Of a stretch of 64,000 nt of DNA, positions 1 to 10,300 are shown one piece after another; position 1 is the stretch's first letter; the number at the start of each line of letters is the position of its first letter. Both the position numbers and the translations under genes were made by a program. This DNA is from Kitasatospora aureofaciens (GTDB lineage Bacteria; Actinomycetota; Actinomycetes; Streptomycetales; Streptomycetaceae). The stretch is taken from the NCBI RefSeq assembly GCF_019192735.1, contig NZ_JAHTKP010000018.1, positions 1 through 64,000 on the forward strand. Reading direction: 5' to 3'. Under the pieces are notes generated by a model. It did not search any database and was not told the DNA's origin. It saw only the letters and a program-made list of their open reading frames with translations.

Positions 1-666
1 GGGGGCCTGGATGGCGCCGGGCAGCGCGGCAGCGGCGGCGGCCCCGGCGGCGGCGGGGACGATGCCCTCCCCGGCCGGGGCGCCGGCCGGCTGACCGGGC
101 TGGCCTTGCTGTCCGGGCTGGCCTTGCTGTCCGGGCTGCAGGGGCTGGTCGCCGGGCGGGTTGCCGGGCGCGTCAGCGCCCGGGACGTAGCCGTCGCCGC
201 CGCCGTCCGGCTGGGAGTATCCGGCGGGCGGCGGGCCGTCCGCGCCGTGCGGGCCGGAGCCGTCCCCGCCGAACCCGGAGATGCCCAGCGGCACGCCGAC
301 CAGCACCAGGCCGGCAATCACCGCGGCGGCCACCATCGGCTTGGGGATGCGGCGCCGGCCGCCCTCCTCCTCGCCGGCCGACTCCTGCCCGGACACGGCC
401 GCTGCGGACACGGCGGTCACGCCGGCGGGCGCCCCCGCGGCCCGGACTGCGGGCCCGGCGCCCTGTGCGGCCTCGACCGCCGGCGCCGGCCCGGCGGCGC
501 CCACCGCCGCGAGCGCCCCGGCCGCTGGGGTGGCGGCCGCGCCCGTCCCCGGCTCCCCGGACTTCCCGGACTCCTCTGCCGGCTCGGGTACGGCCCAGGC
601 CACGGCGGGCAGTTGGATGCCCCCGGCCTCCGGCCGACTCTCCCGTCCGCTGCGTTCCTTGCCCAC
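1..666 (-). CDS. Proline/glycine-rich single-pass membrane protein, partial
   Basis: The gene runs off the left edge, so only the first 222 codons are visible. A GTG start at 666 is chosen because a G-rich ribosome site (ggggcagggg) lies just upstream. The protein begins with an Ala/Pro/Glu-rich, probably cytosolic stretch of about 110 residues. A basic GGRRRIPKP motif follows, then one hydrophobic helix (MVAAVIAGLVLVGVPLGI) and a Gly/Pro/Gln-rich outer linker with repeated GQQGQPGQ units. A folded domain may lie beyond the edge. It is the last visible gene of the T7SS-linked minus-strand run, so an accessory membrane role is possible, but no family is recognised. Confidence 0.7.
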   Translation of the reverse strand, partial: MGKERSGRESRPEAGGIQLPAVAWAVPEPAEESGKSGEPGTGAAATPAAGALAAVGAAGPAPAVEAAQGAGPAVRAAGAPAGVTAVSAAAVSGQESAGEEEGGRRRIPKPMVAAAVIAGLVLVGVPLGISGFGGDGSGPHGADGPPPAGYSQPDGGGDGYVPGADAPGNPPGDQPLQPGQQGQPGQQGQPGQPAGAPAGEGIVPAAAGAAAAAALPGAIQAP

Positions 667-699
667 CCGAACCCCTGCCCCTCGACGACGACACCTGGC

Positions 700-747
700 A
701 GGGACGGCCCGTCCTGGCCTCACCGATCGCACGACAAAGCCGTCCCT
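700..747 (-). terminator. Inverted repeat, possible terminator
   Basis: Nine-base arms agggacggc (700-708) and gccgtccct (739-747) lie between the candidate immunity gene and the next minus-strand gene. The 30-base loop makes a terminator only one option; it could also be part of a promoter region for the downstream gene. Confidence 0.3.
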
Positions 748-779
748 CAAGTACTCACGGACGGCGGGGCGCGCAGGGT

Positions 780-1226
780 TCAGCCGGTGTCCAGGCGCCA
801 CACCGGTTCGGCCGGCTGCGGCGGGTGGAGGACGAAGTCGACCGCCCGCTCCAGGGTCGCCGCGTCCGGCCGGGGGCGTGCGTCGCCCCGCTCGCGCAGG
901 TGCGCGAGCAGCCCGGGCTCGGGAGCGATGTCGTACTCCTCCAGGTAGTAGGTGACGGTGTCGGTCCAGATCCACTCGCCGTCGGTGCGGTAGTTCAGCG
1001 GGACGGCGCCCCTGCGGGAGGTGTCGAAGAGGTCGTCCATGAGCATCGGTGTCATCAGCACCGCCGCGCCGGCCCGCAGGTACCCGGCCAGTGCGGCCCG
1101 TTCCGTCGCGTCCTCCACCACCTCGCGGTCCGGCGCGAACCCCGGCCCGGTCACCGGGTCGATCACGTCGAACACCGCTGCCAGGCGGAACTCCTCCGCG
1201 TCTGCGCGCCCTTGCTGCTGATCCAC
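780..1226 (-). CDS. Candidate immunity protein for the giant toxin
   Basis: A 148-aa soluble protein encoded 103 bases downstream of the giant toxin gene on the same strand. The GTG start at 1226 has a GGAG ribosome site six bases away. It has no signal peptide or membrane helix. The middle carries a run typical of small actinobacterial proteins found beside toxin genes: a TDGEWIWTD motif, then TYYLEEYDIAPEP and LLAHLRERG. Position directly after a polymorphic toxin is the classic place for its immunity gene, and the toxin's last domain is deaminase-like. The immunity role is inferred from position; the family (Imm1-like or another) could not be tested here. Confidence 0.6.
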   Translation of the reverse strand: MDQQQGRADAEEFRLAAVFDVIDPVTGPGFAPDREVVEDATERAALAGYLRAGAAVLMTPMLMDDLFDTSRRGAVPLNYRTDGEWIWTDTVTYYLEEYDIAPEPGLLAHLRERGDARPRPDAATLERAVDFVLHPPQPAEPVWRLDTG

Positions 1227-1329
1227 GTCCTGCTCCCGGTCGCATGCCGGCCCCTCGGCCGGGGCGCCCTCACCCGGGTCAACGGCGCCCGGCGCGGGCG
1301 GCGTTCACCGGGTGGGGGCGGATCCCCGG

Positions 1330-4300
1330 TCAGGCGGTGCCACCCGTGATGTCGGGCCGCGGGTTGCCCTTGAACCAGAGCGGGAGGGCGGCTTGCAGTT
1401 CAGGGGTGAGCTTCCAGGCCCAGTTGCTCTGCCTCATGTGCTTGTTCAGTTGCGTGACGAAGTCCTTCTCCGCACCAACGTAGCTCCTGACGAACTTCAT
1501 CACCTCCTCCGCCGCCTTCGGCTTGACCGAGCGGTTGATCACGTTCACGGCCTCGGCCTCGGCCGCCCGTGCCGCTTCCTCCACCGCCCGTGCCGCTTCC
1601 TCGAGCGCCCGCTGTGCCGCAGCCTCGGCCTCGGCCGCTCTGGCCTGGAGCTTCTCGTTCCAGGCGGACTCGCCGTCCTTCGAGGGGAAGTACTTGAAGG
1701 CGATGTCCCTGCCGCCGGGCACGTGCTTGCTGGTGGTGTTGAGCTTGGTCGCGTCCGCCCAGCCGTACTCGATGGTGCTCTCCACGTCCTTCCCGCCCCT
1801 CGAGTACGTCCGGGGCTGACTCGACACCGTCGACTTCTGCTTGGCGGCGATCTCGTACGCCACGTAGGCGCTGATCCCCGGGAACGCCTCCTGGAAGTCC
1901 TTGACGCCGTACTTGCAGCTCTCGCAGGTACCGCGGGAGGAGACCACGGTGAGCACGCCCTCGGGCTGGGGCGGCAGTTCGGCACGGGGCGGGAGGGACG
2001 CCTTCTCCGGCGGCTTGCCGTGCGGCTTCTCCGAGGGATGGGGGACCGGCGCGAAGCCCCAGTCCTTCATCTGCTGGAAGGCCTTGGCCAGTCCCTTCAC
2101 CTCGGCGTCGTTGCGCTGCGTCCACAGGCCGTTCTCCCCCGCCCATCGGGTGACGGCCCTGAACGACCGGCTGTCGTTGACGGAGGCGTCCTGGCCGTTG
2201 ACGACAGCCTCGGGCGTGTGCCAGTTCCGTTTCTCTTCGCCCTTCAACCTCAGGCCGACGACAGCGAAGGTCACGCTCCTGTCGCTCTTGGCGAAGAGCG
2301 GGGCGAGGAGGGAGTCGTCCAGTACCAGCTTCGCCGCCTCCACGGAGTCGGGTTCCGGCTCCGCGGCCTTCTCCTCGGCCTTGTCCTTGCCCTTCCCCTC
2401 TGCCCCCTCCTCCGGTTTCACCTCTGCCTGTGCGTCCGACGCCTTCCCGCCCGACAGCACCATTTCGACCAGGTCGGACGTGATGGCGTCGGTGCCCTTG
2501 GTGTCGGTGCCCTTGGTGTCGGGCTCCCCGAAGGAGTGCGCGTCGTGCACCGGAGTCAGGCCCCCGCGCTTCCACCCGTCGATCTGCGCCCTGGTCGTCC
2601 CGTCGATCAGAGCGGCGGACTCGGTGTCCAGCCGGCCCTCGTAATCCGGGCCGCCGAAGAACTCCCACGGCGCCCGGTGCATGAGTGGCGCGCCCTGCCC
2701 GGACACGGAGAGCACGTCCCGCCACTCCCCCACGGTGACCGCGCGGTCGGGGAAGAGCAGCGGATCGATCACCCGGCTGCCTTCCGCCGTCTCGACCAGC
2801 ACCGCGACGTGGTGGTGCCACTGGTAGTCCGGGTGGAGCCGCTCATGCTCGGTCGCGGGATAGGCCCAGATCTTGGCGAGGTGGTGTCGACCGGTCCCCG
2901 GGTTCGCCGTGGTGATGAGCTCGGACAGTGCGTGGGCCCGGAGTTCGCAGTCGTGGACGAGGTTGCCGCCGTCAGGGTTGTAGTGGCTCATCACCTCGGT
3001 GTGGAGCGCCTGGAACCGGCCGGCGGACGGAAGTTCGGCGGCCTGCTCGGCCAAGTCGTCGCGGCGGACGGTCAGATCTGCACGCCGGTTTTCTGTTGCG
3101 GGATTCAGCAGCCCCAGCAGCGCGTCGGCAGCCCGCACCGAGTGGACCAGGCCGACGTTCTGAATGGCCGTCAGCACATTCCGCTCAGCGGTGATCCGGT
3201 CGAGGACCGTATCCGGGGCATTGCCCGCCTCGGCCCTCCCCCACATGTCCGCGAGCCGGTCGGAACGGGTATTCACGGCCTGCAGGAAGTCGCGGTATTC
3301 CTCCGCCGAATCGGAGAGCTCGCTGCCGGTGTCGTCGTCCGACGCCATCTCCTCGTCCGACTCGGAGGGGTCGTTCGTCCGGATGCGCTTGTTCGAGCTC
3401 GGACCCTCGCCCGGGTCCGAGCCCGAGTCCGAGTCCTCGCGCCTGCGCATGCGCCCGGAGAACGCCACCGCGTCGCCGTGCGACGCCACCTCCCGCTCGT
3501 GCGGCGGAACTTGGGACGGGATCACGGTGTAGCCCTCGGGAGCCGACTGCGAACGCGGCGGGAGGGTCGCGTTCACCGGCAGGTGGGCGCCGAGGGTGCG
3601 GGCCACGGGCGGGGCGTCGGGGGACGCACCCCGTCGGGCCGTCAGGCTCACCCAGCTGCCGTCCTCCACCAGGACGGGGCGGCCGGAGCCGTCGAAGCCG
3701 GGCTGGCGCCCGACCACCAGCACGCCGGGGCCGTGCGGATCGGTGCGGAACGGTGCCGAGACCGGGGGCATGAACCAGACCAGACCGCTGGGGGCGAAGA
3801 CCTCCAGGTCCAGGTCGGGCAGTCGCAGGCGCAGCTCCCGCAGCACGCCGGCGGCGAACGACTTCTCGCCTTCGCGGGCCGACGAACAGGCCACCAGCTG
3901 CACCGGCTTGTTCCCGTCCCACGCCCGCTGTTCGTACAACGAGGCGAGCAGGTCGGCGGCTTCGCCCTCGGTGACCCGGGTGCCTCGCCAGCGCGGCACG
4001 CCGTCGGTGCCGGTGTGCATCGCCACGGTGAGGAAGCGTTCGTCGGCCGGGAAGCGGTCCAGGGTCCCGGCCATCCGCTGCCGGGCCTGCGCGCCGACTG
4101 CCGGGTCGTCCAGCCGGTAGGCGCCCGAGGCTTCGTGGTGGACCAGCGCTGCGCGCAGCTCGCTGCCGCGGTCGATGACCGGCGGGTCCGGGAGCAGGCT
4201 CAGCAGGGTCGGCTCATCTCCCCGTGCTGCCGCCTCATGATCCGCGGCCGGGTCGGCAGGGGCCGGGGGCGCGGCGGCCGGCTGGCGGATGTTGCCGCCA

Positions 4301-7300
4301 TCGGCGGCGGCGCTGTCGGAGGCCGACAGGGGCTGGTCGGCGTCCGCCGCCTTGGGCGCCAGGTCGGGGTCGTACCAGTCGAAGGGGAGGTCAAGGGACT
4401 CGAAGCTGGTGTTCTCGGTCAGCGTCTGCGAGCGAAGGCTCCCGCTCACGTCGCCGATGTTCTCTGCGTTGTAGACCCGCGGCTCCCGCTCGTACGGTTC
4501 GCCTCCGTCGGACGGCGTGTCGTCGCTGGAGCGCCAGAGGATCGAAACGGATTCGCCTTCGTGACGGATCGTCACTTCAAGGAACTGATCGCGCAACTGC
4601 TCGTGGGGGTGCTCGATCCTGACGGTCTTCTGGCGGCCGTCCGGCGACCACGACTCCGTGATGCGGTGGTAGGGCTCAAGGTCGCGGTAGGCGGCCCGCA
4701 GCGAGCTGTCGCTGTAGAACCGGGTGAACTCCTGGAACGCGTCCGGCATCGACATGCTGCTGGACCAGTTCGCGACCTCGGTCTCGATGTCGGCGACCGT
4801 CATGGGCTCGGCGTCCACCCGGATGACGTGGAAGGGGCCCTCCTCCTCCCGCGCGGTCACCGTCAGGCGGCTCGGGCCGAGCGTCACCTCGGACTGCTTC
4901 TCGTTCACCGCCGCCGGGTCGCCCTCCGCCTTGGCGTGGCCCGGCGGGAACGACAGCGCCAGCATGGGGTGGGACAGCGGCACGTGGATCTCGAACAGCG
5001 CGTAGTTGTCGGCACCGCCGCCGTTCGACATCCAGTCCTGGACGAACTGCCGGTCGAAGGAGGTGGACGACGGCAGCAGCTCGGTGAAGACGTCCCGGCC
5101 CCGCGCCCCGGGGTCCATCCGCACCGCCCGGTACAGGCGCAGGGCCTCCCCCGTCGCCTGCGCCCCGGCCGGGTGCAGCGCTTGCGCGTGGTCGAGAAAC
5201 GTCTGCACGTCGCCGAGCAGGGACTGGTACCGCTCCCCTTCCCGGACCTTGATCATGCCCTCGTCGTCGCGCTTGCTCGTGAACCCGCCGCCCTTGATCC
5301 ACCCCATGAACTGGTGGAGCGCCGGGTTCTGGGCCGCGGCGTCGAGATGGTGCCTGGCCAGGTCCACCGCGGCCGTGTCGGCACCAGCGGGGCCGGTCGG
5401 CGGCGCGGCGGCCGGCCGGCGGAGGCTGCCGCCCTCCTGGGCCGGTGGGTCGTCGTGGGCGGGATGGTCACCGGCGGCCGGGGTGTCGACGGCCAGGTCG
5501 GCGAACTCCGGGTCGTGGATGGACCAGTCCCCCACCAGGTGCTCGTCCGGGAACCGTCCGTCCGGCGCCACCTCGCTGCGCAGTTGCTGCTCGGTCAGCG
5601 GTGCGAGGAAGCGGTAGCGGTGGTAGGTGTCGTTGTAGGTGAGGTCCGTCTTGGCGAGGTTCGGGTCCGCGCGCTCCTCGGGGGTGAGGCTCTCGGAGAA
5701 CAGGCGGGAACCGGTCATGATCTCGTGGAAGGTGTGGTCGTCCGACTCCAGCATCCAGCCGAGCAGCCCCAGCCTCAGCAGCTCGAAGTCGACCGGGCCG
5801 TCCCCGATCTCGGCGAGTGCCTCTCTCCCCTTCTCCGTCTTGACGAGTTCCTTGACGGCCTGGAGCATCCCGAAGGCCGTGCCGGAGGTGCCGCTGATGA
5901 CCAGCCCCCCGCTGTCGTGGGCCTCCTGCTGGAGCTTGGAGCCGAGCTTGTAGTGGAAGGACTTGGCACCCGGCTGCCAGCCCAGCCGGCCGTCCTTCTC
6001 CACGGCGCTGTACCACTCGCCCCGGCCCAGCGGCGGGTTCACCTCGAAGGGGTTGCGGTCGGTTTCGAGAATGCTCTTGGCCTGGCGCTCCGCCGCCTTC
6101 TGCGCGGCCTCGACCACCCGCTTCCGCTCCCAGTCCCCGATCTGCCGGTCCTGGAGCTCGGCGTAGTCGTCCCGGATCCGGTCGATGAGGGGCCCGTGCG
6201 GTTCGTCGGTGCGGAACGGTCCGAAGGGCGCCGGGTGTTCGCGCTCGGCGGGCGGCTTCAGCAGTTCCCCGTAGACCTTCTTGATCTCCGCGGTCAACGG
6301 GTTGACGACCTCGGCGCCGATGTCGTGGCGGTCCACCCGTTCCTGCGTCAGCTGCTCCGGTCGCGGCAGTTGCCGCTGTCGTACGAGCTTGGCGAAGTGG
6401 TTGGAGGTGTAGCCGTTGTAGAGCAGGGCCATGCGCTCCCGGAGGTTGCCGTGGTTGACGACCTCCTCCAGCATGTGCCGGTCGGTGCCGACCATGCCGG
6501 TCGTGCCCGTCATCCTGGAACCGAACTGCGTCTTGTCCTTGTCGTTGGTGGTCATTGCCCAGGCCAGGTCCACGACCTTCTTGACCTCGCGCTGAACGTC
6601 ACCGCGTTCGAGCAGGTGGGCGGCGAGCCGCCGCTCGTAGGCCTCGGCCTGCTCCAGGTAGCGGATGCGCCTGAGGTCCTCGGGTGAGGCGGGCGGGGCG
6701 GAGTCCAGGGCCTGGCTCGTCGGGACCGGATCCGGCTCGCGGGCGGGGCCGGACGCGTCGTCGCTGCGCGGGTGTTGCTGCGCCTTGTCCTGGTGCGCCT
6801 TGATCAGGTAGCCCTCGAACTCCGGGACGAAGTCCTCGGTCCGGTAGTGGTTCCAGACCGATGCGCCTTCCTTCACCTTCAGGCCGGCGATCCGCAGACC
6901 GCTGGTCTTGTCCGCGGACTGCGCTCCTTCCCGGATGGGGCCCTCGTAGAAGCGGGGGTGGAACTTGAACTGCGTCCCGTCGGTGAGGAAGTCGTACTTC
7001 TTCAGCGTCTCCGGGACCTCCTTGGCCGTCCAGTCCTCGGTGATGTTCTTCACCTTCAGGCCCGTGGCCTGGCGGGAGAGGAGGAACTCCATGACCACCG
7101 GCAGGCCGGTGAGGGAGTCGCTGTAGGTGGCCGCGTGATCGAAGTCGTCGCCCGTGTAGAGCCCCGGCCCCAGCTGGGACCAGCCCTCCTTGTTCTTGAC
7201 CGCGCCGATCTTGCCCTGGAGCAGGTACCCCCGCAGCGTCCAGGCATCGGTCACCCGGAAGACCGGCTGCCCGGGCTCCAGGGTGACGACGACGATGTCC

Positions 7301-10300
7301 GGCTGGACACGCCCGGCCAGCTCCTTCGCCACCTTCGGGTCGACGGGACCGCCGGTCTCCACCGCCACCGGCCTCCGCACATCGGGGCGCAGCTCCGAGT
7401 AGTGCGCGGCCAGGCCACCTCCGGGGTCGCGGTAGACGTGCACCTCGCGGCCGTGCGCGCCGGGGTTGAACTCGGTACGGCCGTTGCCCGCGTGGATCAC
7501 GAGGTGGATGTCGAGGGCGTGGGCGATGATGGCCGGCGCCTGGTCGTAGAACGAGGTGTTCCACAGAGACCGGTTGCGCAGCCCCATGTCATACAGGTCA
7601 CTCATGCGCAGGTTCCCGAGGTCGCTGCCGGACAGCGTCGACGGCTGCTCGTCCCCGGGGTTGCGGTGCACCTGCCAGGTCTGGTTGCGCTCGTGCGGCT
7701 CCAGACGGTCCTCGGGTCGCTGGCCGGTGGCATCGGCGTTGTGGCGCAGCTGGGCGCCGGCGTCGCTGCGGAACCACTGCGACGCCAGCTCCCGCAGCCC
7801 GTGGACGGTGAGTTCGCCGTGCTCCCAGCCGTTCAGCCCGCGGGCGCCGGCGAGGACGGCGTGCAGCAGGTAGTTGCCGTCGCCCGGCACGTCGACGACG
7901 TGGTACAGCCGGCCGCTGTCCAGCACGTTCACGCGCGACTCGTGCACCGGGGCCGGAGCGTTCGGTGGCCTGCCGGCGGGGGTCTCGATGACAGGGGTCA
8001 CGTCGATGTGGGTCGCGCCGTTCAGCGGAGCCGGGGCGCCGGGGCCCTCGGTCTCCCGGTGCTGCTCCGTCAGCGGGGCGTGCGCCGTCTCCGGGTGGGA
8101 GCGGTACTGCTCGTAGGTCAGGTCGCGCAGGACCGGGCCCGAGCGCAGGACCTCCTCGATCCGCTGCAGGTGCCGGGGCAGCACCGTGAAGTCGTCCCGG
8201 TACGCCGAGGTGCCCATCACCCCGTTCTCGCCGGCCCACCGGTCGCGGCGGCGCAGCGCGAAGGCGTCGCCCGGGTTCTTCGCCGGTTCGACGTACTCGT
8301 CCGGGAGGCCGAGGAAGTGCAGCAGCTCGTGCAGCAGCACACCGGGCGGGCTCTCGTCGGACCAGTTGAACTGGTCGCTGCGTTCGCGGCCGGGGAGCAC
8401 GGTGATGGTGCGGTGCGCGTTGGCCGCGGTCTCCGTGCCGTCCACCCGCAGGTGCACCTGGTCCCCGCCGGGCAGGTGGAAGCGTTCGTTGAAGCGTTCG
8501 TTGACCACCGCCCGGGCCCGGTCGAGCAGGCGGGCGGCCTCGTGCGCGGGCAGCGGGCGCCCGTCCGGCGTCTGCAGGTGCAGGTTCAGGGTGAACTCGG
8601 CTACCCAGTGCCCGGGTTGGGCTTCGAAGCGCCGCACGTCGTAGCTGATCGTGGTGTCGGCGCCGTGCAGCCCGCCGAGGCTCAGTTGCCGGGCCTCGTA
8701 CTGGTCGCGCACTCCGGGCCCGGCGATGGCGCCCGGACCCGCCTGGCCGCGCACGCGGGGGTCGAAGCGCACCGTTTCCATCCGCGCGGGCGGCGCGGAC
8801 GTCCGGATGTCGGCCCAGGACGAGGCGGGCAGCACCGTGCCATGGGTGGCGGGCGGCACGGCTGGGCCCGGGACAGGGACCGGGGCCTGGGCCGGGGCTG
8901 CCGGGGGTACGGCGGCGGGTACCGCCGGCGCCTGGGCGGGCTGGACGGGCTGGGTGTTCTGGGCGTTCTGGTCGGCCTGCTGCTGCTCGGCCTGCTGCTC
9001 GGCCAGTTGGCGCGGGGTGAGGGGCACGGTCATGCCGTTGAAGATGATCTCGCTGCCCGCCGACATCACCACGAACTCGTCCTCACCGCCGAATATCGGC
9101 CCGGTGAGTTCGTCCAGTCGGCCCTGCAGGTGGGTCCCGAACACCCGGTGGATCGGAAGGGTCTGGACCGTGACGTAGAACGGGCCGCTGTCGCTCGTGC
9201 TGTGCGGATCCTTGAAGGGCGACAGCAGGCTGAACGACTCGGCCGGCCCCCGCTGGAGCGGCAGCGGTCGGCCCTCCTGCCGTTCTTCGCTGCCGGTCAC
9301 GTTGTCGACGTGCCGCTGGCTTTCCAGCCGGATCAGGGTGACCTGCCCGGTGTGGCGGTCCACGTTCGGCAGCTCCGTGGTCCTCAGGAACTCGTAGGTG
9401 AAGACGTGCTGGGCCACCAGGCTGCGGACGTACGACTGCCCGTACATGTAGACGTCGTCGTTCCCGAGCTGGCGCCAGAGGTACTCCACTTCCGGCCCGT
9501 CGCCGGGGCGGAAGTGGCCGAACATCAGCTTCGCGGTCAGGGGATCCCGCTCCCAGGATCCGCCGCCCTGGGATCCCTCCCAGACCGAGATGTGGCTCGG
9601 GTGCCCGCCCGCTTCGTTCTCCAGCCACTTGTAGAACGCGTCGGCGGCGCCGTCGGTGCCGCGCAACGAGCCGCCGTCATGTGCCGTCTGTATCCCGCCG
9701 GCCGGCGGCACTTCGTAGGCGGTCATCAGGCGGAATCCCGAGAACCCGCCCCCCTGCAGGGGCTGCGGGTGCTGTTCGAACAGTCGCGCCGGGAACAGGC
9801 CGGGTACCGCACTGGCGCGCAGCCGCATCTGCAGGTGGAGGAACTCGCTGATGTAGGCGGGCGACCAGCCGTCGCCCGCCAGCACGGCGTGCGTGTCGAG
9901 CAGCAGCGTGGCGGCCTCGTGGCCTGCGGCCCCGGTGTCCCGGACCTGCGTGGCCCGGTCGAGGATGCGCTGCAGCCGGGCTTCGATCCGGTCGGCCGCC
10001 AGCCCGAGGAGGGCGGCCGGGTCCTGCGGGACGGACTGGTTGTTCTCGGGGACCCACGTCCTCAGCTCGTGGTCCTGGATGTAGAAGTGCGGCAGGCGGT
10101 CACCGGTGCGCCACAGCTCAGCGGCCTCGAACGGGCGGTCCTCGGGCAGGGGCTCGTCGAGGAGGTTCAGCGACGAGTCCTCCTCGGTCACCCGGTTCGG
10201 CGTGTCCTGCCCGGTGTCGCCCTGGGCCTCGGCCACCGTCATGGTCTGGATGGACTGGGCCAGTGCTTGGTTGACGGACGTGTTCGGGACCGAGTCGCCG

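Noticed and set aside
2460..2530. Repeated GTDTKGTD-type sequence as a possible CRISPR or att repeat
   Set aside because: It is only a two-copy 18-bp coding repeat inside the giant toxin gene.
1312..6687. A 1791-codon plus-strand open frame
   Set aside because: It is the antisense shadow of the giant toxin gene; its product is Arg/Val/Leu/Gly-rich low-complexity sequence with no domains.
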